DNA of 13,899 bases from CAYUVV01 sp964461325 (GTDB lineage: Bacteria; Patescibacteriota; Minisyncoccia; Phycocordibacterales; JACOZG01). Position numbers and translations under genes: made by a program. Shown here piece by piece: positions 1 to 8,374 of this stretch (position 1 is its first letter; the number at the start of each line of letters is the position of its first letter). The stretch lies in NCBI GenBank assembly GCA_964461325.1, contig CAYWTW010000019.1, positions 1-13,899 of the forward strand. Direction: 5' to 3'. The notes under the pieces are model-generated. The model was not told the origin of the DNA and did not search any database. It was given only the letters and a program-made list of their open reading frames with translations.

Positions 1-1261
1 GGATAATCTGCTCAATAACGCGCTCGCCACTGCGCGCGCGTTCGTCATCGGCCGGGGTGGCGCTGGTATAAATAATCGGCCCCACCCGCGCGCTAAACTC
101 CTCGAAACTTAACGGTCGATTATCACGCGCGGACGGCAGACGAAAACCGTATTCTACCAAATTGGCTTTGCGGCTTTGGTCACCAGCCAGCATCCCCGCC
201 AGTTGCGGCAAGGTGACGTGTGATTCATCAATAATAGTTAGAAATTCGGGACGACCGGCCGCGTCGCGTGGGAAATAAGAAAGTAAGGTGCTCGGCGGTG
301 TGTTCGGCAAGCGGCCCTCTAAATGGCGGGAGTAATTTTCAATTCCGTTGCAATAACCAACCTCGCGTAAAAGAGCAAGATCGTATTTGGTTCGCCGTTC
401 CAGGCGATCAGCTTCGATCAGGCGGCCGGCGGCGCGCAACTCGTCCAAACGTTCCCGCAATTCGGCAGTAATCGATTCAAGCGCCTGTTTCAAACTAGCG
501 TCACTAGTAACAAAATGTTTGGCCGGGAACAAAAACAAATCTGTCCGATTTTCCCGCCAAGAGCGAGAGATCGGATCAATCACTTGAATGCCCTCAAGTC
601 GACCGTCCGCGAGCGTTAATTGATAAATCTGCAATTCGTTAGCCGGCATAATTTCGACACGGTTGCCAATGGCCCGAAAATGTCCACGCTCTAGTTCACC
701 CGCCGTCGTTCGTTCATAATGAAGACGGACCAAATCGCGCAACGCCGCCTGACGATCCAACGATTCCCCTACTCGCCAGCGACGGTTCTCGGCTAAATAA
801 GTTTCGGGACTGCCCAAACCATAAATGCAGGAAACCGAGGCGACGATAATCACATCGCGGCGCGTAAGCAAGGCTTGGGTACTAGCGTGACGTAGACGGT
901 CAATTTCTTCGTTAATCTTGGCATCTTTTTCGATATAAGTGTCGGTAGCGGCAATGTAGGCTTCGGGCTGATAATAATCATAATAAGACACAAAATAGTG
1001 CACCGCGTTTTTAGGAAAAAAGCTCCGGTATTCTTGAGCCAATTGCGCGGCTAAAGTTTTATTGTGAGCGATGACGAGTGTCGGTCGGCCGTAAGCGGCG
1101 ATGACATTCGCCATGGTAAACGTCTTACCCGAACCAGTGACGCCGAGAAGAGTTTGGTGCGCCGCGCCGTGTTCCAACCCAGAAACAAGCGCACGAATTG
1201 CTACCGGCTGATCGCCAGCCGGCTGAAACGCGGATTCAATTTGAAATTTATTTTCCCGCAT
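1..1261 (-). CDS. uvrB: Excinuclease ABC subunit B (UvrB), 3' end cut by window edge
   Basis: UvrB is the helicase-fold damage-verification subunit of nucleotide excision repair. It is loaded by UvrA, inserts a beta-hairpin between the strands and recruits UvrC. About 420 residues are visible; the family usually has about 660. Translating the minus strand from the ATG at 1261 gives the N-terminus MRENKFQIESAFQPAGDQP. The Walker A box GVTGSGKT is at residues 40-47, the hairpin region YYDYYQPEAYIAATDTY at 93-109, the DESH Walker B-type box at 345-348 and TSATPAD at 399-405. The sequence stops before helicase motifs IV-VI and the UvrC-binding C-terminus, only because the window ends. The start overlaps the last 14 bases of tgt in another frame, so translation is probably coupled to tgt. 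No key residue is missing in the visible part. Confidence 0.97.
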   Translation of the reverse strand, partial: MRENKFQIESAFQPAGDQPVAIRALVSGLEHGAAHQTLLGVTGSGKTFTMANVIAAYGRPTLVIAHNKTLAAQLAQEYRSFFPKNAVHYFVSYYDYYQPEAYIAATDTYIEKDAKINEEIDRLRHASTQALLTRRDVIIVASVSCIYGLGSPETYLAENRRWRVGESLDRQAALRDLVRLHYERTTAGELERGHFRAIGNRVEIMPANELQIYQLTLADGRLEGIQVIDPISRSWRENRTDLFLFPAKHFVTSDASLKQALESITAELRERLDELRAAGRLIEADRLERRTKYDLALLREVGYCNGIENYSRHLEGRLPNTPPSTLLSYFPRDAAGRPEFLTIIDESHVTLPQLAGMLAGDQSRKANLVEYGFRLPSARDNRPLSFEEFSARVGPIIYTSATPADDERARSGERVIEQII

Positions 1262-2444
1262 AATGACCTAAAAAATCAGTTTTGAAATCGGCCAAACAAC
1301 CCTCAACGATTGCTTGACGCAGACTTTTGGTTAAGTTAATCAAAAAATAAAGATTATGGATAGACCCAAGCGTGGCAGCCAGCATTTCGCCGGTTCTAAT
1401 CAAATGAGCCAGATAAGCCCGCGAATAGTGGCCACAGGTATAGCAAGCGCAATTTTCGTCAATGGGTTGAAAATCGTTTTTGAACTTGGCGTTGCTGATA
1501 TTGATTTTGCCTCGACGAGTATAGAGCGTCCCGTGACGGGCCAGACGCGTCGGCGTGACGCAATCGAAGGTGTCGATCCCCCGCTCCACGCCCAAAATCA
1601 GATCGGTGGGCTCGCCGATTCCCAAAAGATGGCGCGGTTTGTTGGCTGGCAATTCCGCGGTGGCCGCGGCCAAGGCCTCGCCCATATCGCGTTTGCTGAA
1701 AGAACCGCCGATTCCGTAACCAGCGAAAGGTTGACTGGCCAAAATCTTAGCGCTCGCCGACCGCAGAGCGAGGAAGCGGCCGCCTTGGACGATGCCAAAC
1801 AAGGCTTGACTCGAGGGGTCGGGCAGGCGTTCGTGTTCACGCAAGCAACGTTCGGACCAGGCTTGAGTCCGCCTCAACGCCAAGCTCTGGTAACGCTCGT
1901 CGTCGATCGGCGCGGCGCATTCGTCCAAGACAAAAATAATATCGGCACCAAGCGCTCGCTGAATCTGAATCGAACGCTCCGGCGTCAAGCGATGCTCACT
2001 GCCGTCGAGCAACGAACGAAAAGACACTCCGTCGTCATCCACGCGCGCGGGCGGCAGGTCGGACGGCGCGGATCGATGATTGATTGCTTGATTGTCCTGA
2101 CTTAATTTGGAAATCCCAGCGCCAAACGCCACCCCCAAAGAAAAAGCCTGGAAGCCGCCAGAGTCAGTAAAGGTCGGACCAGACCAATTCATAAATTTGC
2201 CCAATCCACCAGCCGCCGCCACCACGCTTTCTCCCGGACTAAAACAGAGATGATACGTGTTGCCAAGCAAAGCTTCGGCCCCAAGAGTTTTGACCTGCTC
2301 GGGTAGAACTCCACGCAAGGCGGCCCGCGTCGCCACCGGAATAAAAGCCGGGGTGTTAATTTCGCCTCGACTGGTTTTGATCACGCCGGCCCGAGCGAGC
2401 GTTGGCCCGTCGTCAAATCGCGGTTCAAAAACAAAATGGCTCAC
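1248..2444 (-). CDS. tgt: Queuine/preQ1 tRNA-ribosyltransferase (TGT)
   Basis: TGT exchanges guanine-34 in the anticodon of GUN tRNAs for preQ1 (bacterial type) in the queuosine pathway. The predicted protein has 398 residues. DSGGFQ at 94-99 carries the general acid/base Asp94. FDCVTPTRLARHG at 293-305 carries the nucleophile Asp294. Cys332, Cys334, Cys337 and His363 form the C-x-C-x2-C...H zinc site. GTG at 2444 is chosen because SHFVFEPRF begins the family-like sequence there. The frame stays open upstream to 2804, but that part overlaps the GH15 gene and does not look like TGT. There is no clear ribosome binding site, and the start is 16 bases after the GH15 stop. Compared with the Escherichia coli enzyme there is an insertion of about 26 residues near 108-136. 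Whether the host makes preQ1 or salvages a base cannot be seen here. Confidence 0.95.
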   Translation of the reverse strand: MSHFVFEPRFDDGPTLARAGVIKTSRGEINTPAFIPVATRAALRGVLPEQVKTLGAEALLGNTYHLCFSPGESVVAAAGGLGKFMNWSGPTFTDSGGFQAFSLGVAFGAGISKLSQDNQAINHRSAPSDLPPARVDDDGVSFRSLLDGSEHRLTPERSIQIQRALGADIIFVLDECAAPIDDERYQSLALRRTQAWSERCLREHERLPDPSSQALFGIVQGGRFLALRSASAKILASQPFAGYGIGGSFSKRDMGEALAAATAELPANKPRHLLGIGEPTDLILGVERGIDTFDCVTPTRLARHGTLYTRRGKINISNAKFKNDFQPIDENCACYTCGHYSRAYLAHLIRTGEMLAATLGSIHNLYFLINLTKSLRQAIVEGCLADFKTDFLGHYAGK

Positions 2445-2460
2445 GCCGCACTTGTACCAG

Positions 2461-4458
2461 TTAGCTGACGGGGTTGCAAGCTTCGCAAATACCCAAGGAC
2501 TCCAGGCGGTCAAGATACTGGATAATCGTCCGCACGTATTCGGCGTGGCTCCAAACCAGAGGCGCAACGGACAACGGTCGGCCGTTTTGCGGATGAATCT
2601 GCTCGGACATGATGCCGGATAAACTAGCGTGTTTGACCGCCCATTCAAAGGCCGCCTTAACCGGCTCCAAATCTTTCTCGGTCTTGGCTTGAGCCAGGCG
2701 ATACTGCGCGAGCCAGAGCGTGGGGACAAACCAAGGATTGCCGGGTCCAACGTGCGTGCTGCGGTAATAGCCGTCGCCCTCATAACGCGCCAAACCACCA
2801 ACACCCGACCGGCACTCCAAACGCTCCACGCTCAAGTCCCACGCTTGACGCAAACGACCATCTTCTGGCGGCAAAACGCCAAAAGCAAAAACGCCGTAAG
2901 CGGCCGAAGCATCAACCGTCGAATCAAACTCAACCGCTTGCTCATTCCCCGCTCGAGAACGAGCGTGAAAAAAACGCAAGAAAAGGCCTCGGCGCTGATC
3001 GTAAAGCGATTCCAGTAAAGCTGTTCGGATCTCCCCGGCGGCACGCCGATAAACATCTTCGCTTTTCAGCTTGCCGAGCAAGCGGGCAAAACGGCTGGCC
3101 GCCATCAACGCGCCATAAACGGCTGAAGCGGTAAACGTGCTTACCCCCCATTTTTCTTCCCATAAATCATAACTGGGTTTGGGCAAACCGGTTTCGCCGT
3201 CTCGATACAAAACCATGAAATCAGCCGCTTTTTTGATTAATGAATTGTAGACCTCTTCGATAAATTCCAGATCTTTGGTCAATTCGTAATAGCGCCACAG
3301 GGAATGGATGACGAGAGCGGTTTCATCTTCCTGAATCGGTAATTCCGTCCGACCATCGCGCAACCACGGATGCCACGAACTGCCCAACGACCCGTCGGGA
3401 CTATATTTGTGCATGAAATAACCGCCCTCACTGATAGTTTGATTACAAAACTGAAAAAACGAGCGGGCGACGAGGCCATCACCGGCTTCCGCCAAGGCTA
3501 AGGCGGACAGGGAAGCATCACGGGGCCAAACATAAGCATAGGTATCCTTGCCCATCTGCAAGACGTTCGAATCACCGGAGGCGATGACTCCACCGCCGTG
3601 GTCGGCATGAGACCGGATGATGAATAAAGACTTATGGAACAAAGTAATCATCGCGGGCGTTAGGCCGTAGAAAGAAAAACTGCGGCGGCTGACCCAGGCC
3701 TTCCAATAATTCCGCGTGGTTTGGATTAAATGGCCCGGCCCCTTACCCAAAACGTAGTTATGGAGGCCGATCGCCTCGCGCGGCGAATGGGCCGCCGCCA
3801 ACCAATAATAAATAATCTTAGTTTCCTCGGACGCGTAGTCGGCGCTTAGCCCAATAACGGAATCGGCCTGACCGTGCTCAATATTGTTTTTGGCGAGCAA
3901 ACCATCTTCGGCATCACGATGAGTCCCCTCTTTGCCTTCCGCCGCGAAAACCCCAGTGCTGTAGTCATCAAACATTTTCCCTTCGAGCTGGGCGCCAATT
4001 AGAAACGCGCGCTGATTGCGATAGTGGATAATCACGTGGTGGATCGGATCGTAGTACGCCGTGTGCGCGGCGTGCGACTCGGCGATCTCGAATTGCTGAC
4101 CGAAAAAAACACGGATATTTCTCTTAACCGCGGCTAAGTTGGTGACCGTTAATTTGCGGACAAAAATATTTTTCTCATTGTAAACGATATCGGTAAAATG
4201 AAGGGCTAACTGCAATTCGGCGTTAAGCGCGCTGGTCCGCCCGGCCAAAACATTGGCTTCACAATCGACCTCAATCCGCCAAGAACCGTCGTTCAAGTAA
4301 GACAGTCGCCCGTCGACCCAAACCCCCACCCGATGGACAAAGTGGCCTGCTACGTGATTTTCCAAACCAACCCGCGGAAAATAAAAATCTCGAACCAAGC
4401 CGAATTCGTCCAAATTGACCAAAATTTTTCCGTTACCGAGGGTTAGCGCTTTTGCCAT
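2461..4458 (-). CDS. GH15 glucoamylase-type glycoside hydrolase, cytoplasmic
   Basis: GH15 enzymes are inverting exo-hydrolases that release glucose from alpha-glucan ends; relatives act on trehalose, isomaltose or dextran. The protein has 665 residues and the usual prokaryotic layout: an N-terminal beta-sandwich (about 1-250) with MAKALTLGNGKILVNLDEFG and RDFYFPRVG, then an (alpha/alpha)6 barrel. Barrel landmarks are YAYVWPRDAS at 307-316, the catalytic acid region DLWEEKWG at 431-438 (Glu434 or Glu435) and NPWFVPTLWLAQY at 574-586. The likely catalytic base is Glu619 in MSEQ, followed by APLVWSHAEYV at 632-642. There is no signal peptide, so it probably works in the cytoplasm on stored or imported glucan. 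It starts 12 bases after the 110-residue gene, which itself follows the GH57 gene. The exact substrate cannot be read from the sequence. Confidence 0.93.
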   Translation of the reverse strand: MAKALTLGNGKILVNLDEFGLVRDFYFPRVGLENHVAGHFVHRVGVWVDGRLSYLNDGSWRIEVDCEANVLAGRTSALNAELQLALHFTDIVYNEKNIFVRKLTVTNLAAVKRNIRVFFGQQFEIAESHAAHTAYYDPIHHVIIHYRNQRAFLIGAQLEGKMFDDYSTGVFAAEGKEGTHRDAEDGLLAKNNIEHGQADSVIGLSADYASEETKIIYYWLAAAHSPREAIGLHNYVLGKGPGHLIQTTRNYWKAWVSRRSFSFYGLTPAMITLFHKSLFIIRSHADHGGGVIASGDSNVLQMGKDTYAYVWPRDASLSALALAEAGDGLVARSFFQFCNQTISEGGYFMHKYSPDGSLGSSWHPWLRDGRTELPIQEDETALVIHSLWRYYELTKDLEFIEEVYNSLIKKAADFMVLYRDGETGLPKPSYDLWEEKWGVSTFTASAVYGALMAASRFARLLGKLKSEDVYRRAAGEIRTALLESLYDQRRGLFLRFFHARSRAGNEQAVEFDSTVDASAAYGVFAFGVLPPEDGRLRQAWDLSVERLECRSGVGGLARYEGDGYYRSTHVGPGNPWFVPTLWLAQYRLAQAKTEKDLEPVKAAFEWAVKHASLSGIMSEQIHPQNGRPLSVAPLVWSHAEYVRTIIQYLDRLESLGICEACNPVS

Positions 4459-4470
4459 CGCTTGCTCAAA

Positions 4471-4803
4471 CTAATCGAGTTGATAGTGCCGCTTAAGATG
4501 AAGACGGAGCAGACGCAACGCGCTCGACGCCGCTCGAGCGCGACGTAAACCAGCGGCGGCTAACGGATCATTTAACACCCCCTCTACCCACAAAGCGAAA
4601 TCGTTTTGCCCTCGTTTGGTATGATGGTCGTATTGTTCCTTGCTAATCACTTCAAAAAAATTGGCCAGCTCTTCCAAGGTGTGCAAAACCGGTCCGCCGC
4701 TCGTCCAAAAGGCCTGGTGATCGGCCGCTACCGTCAACGGCCGGCTAATTTTTTTAGCCCGGCCAACTTTGGTAGATTTTTTACTCGCTATTTTTTTTAT
4801 CAT
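4471..4803 (-). CDS. Small conserved protein with Lys-rich tail, between GH57 and GH15
   Basis: The 110-residue protein starts at an ATG 5 bases after the GH57 stop. Residues 1-20 are basic (MIKKIASKKSTKVGRAKKIS), like a flexible or nucleic-acid-contacting tail. The core reads HQAFWTSGGPVLHTLEELAN, then YDHHTKRGQNDFALWVEGVL, and a basic helical C-terminus follows. The pattern of Phe/Trp, Leu-Glu-Glu-Leu, His-His and Asn-Asp-Phe-x-x-Trp resembles a small domain I associate with hypothetical proteins of archaea and candidate-phyla bacteria, perhaps the DUF5752 type. I am not certain of that name. No catalytic site is evident. Its place between two glycosidases in one tight run suggests a role linked to glucan metabolism, but this is inference from context only. 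Confidence 0.82.
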   Translation of the reverse strand: MIKKIASKKSTKVGRAKKISRPLTVAADHQAFWTSGGPVLHTLEELANFFEVISKEQYDHHTKRGQNDFALWVEGVLNDPLAAAGLRRARAASSALRLLRLHLKRHYQLD

Positions 4804-4808
4804 AATTT

Positions 4809-6062
4809 TTACCGCGGATTAAAACTTTTGACCTTTGACTTTATTTTAACAGGTTGGTGATTGTCATGGAAACGCTCCAGTCGCAAAACTAAATCATTCA
4901 GGGCGTTCATATAAGAAATGAAGGCCTCGTAAGGCGAAGCGTAGGGATTAAAATACGCGTGGACATCGCCGTCCGAAAACCATTTGGTGCACATATAGTA
5001 AAAATGGTCGGAGGTCTGCAGACGGCGCCAAGCCTCAAGCAAACCTTGGTCGCGGGTCGCGAGAACTGATTTTTCCAGCGTGTAAACATGGCTAAGAGCG
5101 GCTTTCTGCATGTCGTTGCCAAGCCAAGCCGAAAGATCGCGTTCCGTGTCGGCCCAGGTAAGCACGTGGGGCACATCGAGCTCGTCGCGGACCGGGTAAC
5201 GGGCGGCGGCTTCTTCGACGGTGCAGAAATCATTATCGGGGTGGCGCAAAATCGCTTGAGGCAAATGGCGGACGAATTCAAAAATTCCCGTGTCCGCCCA
5301 CTGGTGCTCACCCAAGGTTTCGTAATCCATAAACAGATTGACCAACTCGCCGTTGCCGTTAACCGCCGAGATCCAGGAGGCGAACTTGTCGGCGTCAAGC
5401 GGCCAGCCGGCCCAGCTTCGCTCCGAAAAACGAAACGCCATATCGTCTGATAGACGGTAATTTTTGAGCAACAATTTAATTTTTTTTGTTCCAGGCGGCC
5501 GATAAACAAAATTCGGACTCCGCCAGCCGAGGTAATACTCCCAACCTTCTGTTAAAACCGCTTGGTAGCCGCGGCGCTCGGCCCAAGCTCCAAGATGATT
5601 GTTGTAAGACAGTTCCGTGTTGCGAAAAACCGTCGGTTTGACTCCGAACAAACGCCGAACCAAATCAGCGTGCAGTTTGACCTGCCGCTCAAATTCTGGC
5701 GCGGAATAAAAAAAAGCGAGCGAGTGGTAATAAGTCTCGCCAAGCACACTTACCCGTCCCGTCCCCACCAGACGTTTAAATGATTCTATAACTTCGGGAT
5801 AAAAACGCTGCATTTGCTCCAGCGCCACGCCGGAAAAAGAGAAACTGGCTCGAAATTCTGGATGCTTGGTTAGCAATTCCAACAACACTTCGTTAGCTGG
5901 CAAATAGCATTTGTCGGCCACCTTGCGCAAGATTCTCGCGTTGTTCAGATTATTCTCGCCGGCTTCGTTAAAGTAATCTTTGTGCCGGCCAATATCAAAA
6001 ACCCGATAACGCTTGATTCGTAGAGGCTGGTGAACTTGGAAGTAAAAACAAACGGAGGGCAT
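4809..6062 (-). CDS. GH57 alpha-amylase/glucanotransferase-family protein
   Basis: GH57 enzymes are retaining alpha-glucan hydrolases or transferases (amylase, amylopullulanase, 4-alpha-glucanotransferase, branching enzyme). The protein has 417 residues and all five family regions: HQP at 11-13; GETYYHS at 108-114; FRNTELSY at 146-153 with nucleophile Glu150; DYETLGEH at 246-253 with acid/base Asp246; and WADTERDLSAWLGN at 303-316. The length and the short helical C-terminus fit the alpha-amylase-like subgroup better than the longer branching enzymes. ATG at 6062 is preferred because MPSVCFYFQVHQP begins the barrel and GGAG lies just upstream. Open sequence further upstream, to 6164, overlaps the kinase. 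There is no signal peptide. It follows the kinase stop by 13 bases and precedes the 110-residue gene by 5. Substrate is inferred from family only. Confidence 0.93.
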   Translation of the reverse strand: MPSVCFYFQVHQPLRIKRYRVFDIGRHKDYFNEAGENNLNNARILRKVADKCYLPANEVLLELLTKHPEFRASFSFSGVALEQMQRFYPEVIESFKRLVGTGRVSVLGETYYHSLAFFYSAPEFERQVKLHADLVRRLFGVKPTVFRNTELSYNNHLGAWAERRGYQAVLTEGWEYYLGWRSPNFVYRPPGTKKIKLLLKNYRLSDDMAFRFSERSWAGWPLDADKFASWISAVNGNGELVNLFMDYETLGEHQWADTGIFEFVRHLPQAILRHPDNDFCTVEEAAARYPVRDELDVPHVLTWADTERDLSAWLGNDMQKAALSHVYTLEKSVLATRDQGLLEAWRRLQTSDHFYYMCTKWFSDGDVHAYFNPYASPYEAFISYMNALNDLVLRLERFHDNHQPVKIKSKVKSFNPR

Positions 6063-6075
6063 TGGCTCCAGTTTA

Positions 6076-7764
6076 TCACTTCGCCGCGAGCTCCACCACA
6101 AAGGTGCTGCCGCGGCCTTCGCCCTCCGATTCGGCCCAGATCCGGCCATGATGCGCCTCCACAATTTCTTTCGCTACGAACAGGCCAAGACCCGTACCGC
6201 GAATATTAACCTTACCCGCCTCTTCAGAGCGGGAAAACTTTTTGAAAAGTTTGGGCATTATTTCTTTAGGAATCCCGATGCCGGTATCCTTAACCGCCAG
6301 CCGAATCAGCGCGTCTTGTTTCGTCAAGCAGACGGTAATCGTGCCACCGGTCTTGGTATACTTAGACGCGTTATCAATCAAATTACTCAAAACCTGTTCC
6401 AGCTTGCCAGAATCCCCTTCGACTTGATAAACGGCCTCGCGGGGATCGCACTCAAAGCTTAAGTGGAGGCCGTTCTTCTCGATTGTCGGACGCATTGCTT
6501 CCGTCAAAGTTTGGGCCAAGCGGCAAAAATCAAATCGGCTCATTTCATAATGCATCGTTCCCAACTCAATCCGGCTGATATTCAAAAAATCTTCAATGAC
6601 CGTCACCAGGTTTTGGCTGGACTGGAACACGCGGTCCACGGCCTCGCGCGCCTTCGGCGCAAGTTCGCCAAAAGAACCTTCAAGCAACATCGAGGAATAA
6701 CCCTTGATTGAGGTAAGCGGACTCCGCAATTGGTGCGAGGCCATAGAGACAAATTCGGTTTTTTGCCGATCGAGTTCGTGGAGCCGGGCGTTAGCGACCC
6801 ATAGCCGGTCGTTCGACTTGCCCAACTCTCGCAACAAGACCTCAATCCGCTCGCGTTGAGCCACCTCGCGTTTGACGCTCCGGATTAAGACAATGCCGAA
6901 AATTATAGAAAATATTTCCGTCACCGCGACAATTAGGCGAGTCAATTCTGACTGGGCGACGAACAACAGCGAGCCAACCATCACCCACAAGGCGCCGACC
7001 AAGACTTGAGTCGCCAACATTCGAACCCGAAACACACGATACTGAACAATCATGTACGACAAAAGACCGAGAAAAATAACCATCCCAGCTGGACCCAAAA
7101 AGGTCAATCTATACCATCCCGTTAAATCTGAAACAACTCCGGAAAAAGAAAACAACGCCAAAAAAGCGGTAATCGCTAGAGTAGCCAAAAGTGCTTTTTG
7201 ACGACTGTCTTTGCTTTGCTTTTTATCTCTAAAGCGTCGGAGACCCAAGCAAACAATGGCGACAGTAATAATAATCTCAATTACATAAATATAGATCCAC
7301 AAAGGACCAAAATCTATCCCCTCGCAATTGGTCAGATCATAAGATCCTATGTTGTATTTTGTTGACACCAATAAAAGTACGGGGAAAGTAGACAGCAGTA
7401 GCAAAAGATTAATGGTCGGTTTAAAATTAGTTTGATAAATGAACGATCTGATAAAAAACAAAGAAAAATAAAAAAGTGATAAACCAAAAATTGCACTGAT
7501 CTCCCACGAAAACATTATTATTTCGTTATAAACGACCAGCCACTGAGATAGTTCGTTTAGAGTCCAAAAAGCAAAGGACAAAGAAATTGCCAATAAAAAT
7601 AAAGAGCGACCAGAATACAGATCTCTGATCGCAACCAAAAATCCCAAAAATAAACTTATGATAATTGCGGGTATATATGAATAAAAAAGTAACGGAGGCG
7701 CAATAGAGGTATCGACAAAACCAAATAAATTGGGAATTGAATCAGAGCAAGCAGTTAAAAACAT
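6076..7764 (-). CDS. Membrane sensor histidine kinase (multi-pass N-terminus)
   Basis: This is a two-component sensor kinase of 562 residues. Residues 1-300 hold roughly eight or nine hydrophobic segments (about 27-47, 53-75, 88-108, 118-136, 155-177, 190-209, 221-243, 252-272, 276-296), like the 7TM-type kinase sensor region. A short coiled linker (300-335) leads to the H-box SMASHQLRSPLTSIKGY, with phospho-acceptor His344. The N-box is NLIDNASKYT (461-470), G1 is DTGIGIP (493-499) and G2 is GTGLGL (523-528), so the ATPase core looks intact. No receiver domain and no response regulator is in the window. ATG at 7764 is chosen; a TTG two codons upstream is possible. GH57 begins 13 bases after its stop, so it may sense conditions for glucan use, which is inference. 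The sensor half is much richer in A+T than the kinase half. Confidence 0.93.
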   Translation of the reverse strand: MFLTACSDSIPNLFGFVDTSIAPPLLFYSYIPAIIISLFLGFLVAIRDLYSGRSLFLLAISLSFAFWTLNELSQWLVVYNEIIMFSWEISAIFGLSLFYFSLFFIRSFIYQTNFKPTINLLLLLSTFPVLLLVSTKYNIGSYDLTNCEGIDFGPLWIYIYVIEIIITVAIVCLGLRRFRDKKQSKDSRQKALLATLAITAFLALFSFSGVVSDLTGWYRLTFLGPAGMVIFLGLLSYMIVQYRVFRVRMLATQVLVGALWVMVGSLLFVAQSELTRLIVAVTEIFSIIFGIVLIRSVKREVAQRERIEVLLRELGKSNDRLWVANARLHELDRQKTEFVSMASHQLRSPLTSIKGYSSMLLEGSFGELAPKAREAVDRVFQSSQNLVTVIEDFLNISRIELGTMHYEMSRFDFCRLAQTLTEAMRPTIEKNGLHLSFECDPREAVYQVEGDSGKLEQVLSNLIDNASKYTKTGGTITVCLTKQDALIRLAVKDTGIGIPKEIMPKLFKKFSRSEEAGKVNIRGTGLGLFVAKEIVEAHHGRIWAESEGEGRGSTFVVELAAK

Positions 7765-7780
7765 AAACAATACTGATTAG

Positions 7781-7810
7781 TTGATTTATAGATGAATTAT
7801 AGAATAAAAT
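7781..7810 (+). promoter_or_regulatory. Candidate promoter for the SET gene
   Basis: TTGATT (7781-7786) and TAAAAT (7805-7810) are separated by 18 bases. The predicted start of transcription, near 7817, lies only about 9 bases before the ATG at 7826. This fits the absence of a Shine-Dalgarno sequence and suggests a nearly leaderless message. The local sequence is very AT-rich, which raises the chance of a false match. Confidence 0.42.
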
Positions 7811-7824
7811 GTTAAACTAATAAA
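7796..7824 (-). promoter_or_regulatory. Candidate sigma70-type promoter for the kinase-glycosidase run
   Basis: On the minus strand a perfect TATAAT (7801-7796) is preceded, 17 bases upstream, by TTTATT (7824-7819) as a weak -35. Predicted transcription would begin near 7789, giving a leader of about 25 bases before the ATG at 7764. It overlaps the candidate promoter of the divergent SET gene, so the two could exclude each other. Seen by eye only. Confidence 0.45.
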
Positions 7825-7825
7825 T

Positions 7826-8374
7826 ATGGGGGAAAATAAAAAGCGCTTCTCGTGGATGAATCCAAAGCTCACAATAAGAACCACCGACAAATACGGTCGG
7901 GGGGTATTCTCAACTGCGCAAATTGATAAAGACGAAATACTTTTTGTCATGGGCGGTTATATCCTTAGCATAGAAGACGAAAATAGATTAAGGGGTCAAG
8001 TGGCCGATAAACCAATTGAGATTTCTGAAGACTATTCAATTGGGCCAAGAACTCCGGGCGATATGTTGTTAATGCCCCAACATTATGTTAACCATAGCTG
8101 TAACCCCAATGCGGGTTTCCGTGGTCAGGTGTTTATGGTGGCTATGCGAAACATATCAAAAAAAGAGGAAATTCTGTACGACTATGCAATGATTATACAT
8201 TCAAATTCACGGAGCACTGCGTATTTTAAAATGACGTGTCGATGTGGTGCTTCAAATTGTCGAGGCGTTATTGACGAGGAGGGATGGAAACTTCCCGAAT
8301 TGCAGAAAAAATATGACGGGTATTTTCAATGGTATTTGCAAGAGAAAATAAACGCGCTTAAAATAAAAGAGTGA
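7826..8374 (+). CDS. SET-domain protein (putative protein lysine methyltransferase)
   Basis: SET domains transfer methyl groups from S-adenosylmethionine to lysine side chains. The predicted protein has 182 residues. TTDKYGRGVFST (19-30) matches the opening SET motif. YVNHSCNPNAGF (87-98) is the hallmark cofactor-binding NHSC box. EEILYDYA (114-121) ends in the conserved Tyr pair region. CRCGASNCRG (138-147) is a Cys-rich post-SET tail which, with Cys92, can build the structural zinc site. Nothing essential seems missing. The C-terminus is a charged helix ending KYDGYFQWYLQEKINALK. ATG at 7826 is used; Met11 is an alternative start. Its last bases overlap the next gene's GTG. The substrate is unknown: bacterial SET proteins may modify ribosomal or DNA-binding proteins, or act on host proteins in pathogens. 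A second copy's 3' remnant lies at 8988-9080. Confidence 0.88.
   Translation: MGENKKRFSWMNPKLTIRTTDKYGRGVFSTAQIDKDEILFVMGGYILSIEDENRLRGQVADKPIEISEDYSIGPRTPGDMLLMPQHYVNHSCNPNAGFRGQVFMVAMRNISKKEEILYDYAMIIHSNSRSTAYFKMTCRCGASNCRGVIDEEGWKLPELQKKYDGYFQWYLQEKINALKIKE

Noticed and set aside
1356..2105. Open frame of 249 codons on the plus strand
   Set aside because: It lies antisense within tgt, shows no recognisable motif, and tgt carries all its active-site residues.
2445..2804. N-terminal extension of the TGT frame into the GH15 gene
   Set aside because: The extension is a shadow of the GH15 C-terminus and does not resemble TGT. Family homology begins at the GTG at 2444.
4907..5509. Open frame of 200 codons on the minus strand in another phase of GH57
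   Set aside because: It is an alternate phase of a gene with intact catalytic motifs. The product is Pro/Ser/Arg/Thr-rich in the way shadow frames of GC-rich genes are.
6063..6164. Longer GH57 start, 34 residues upstream
   Set aside because: It overlaps the end of the kinase and precedes the conserved barrel start. The ATG at 6062 has GGAG just upstream.
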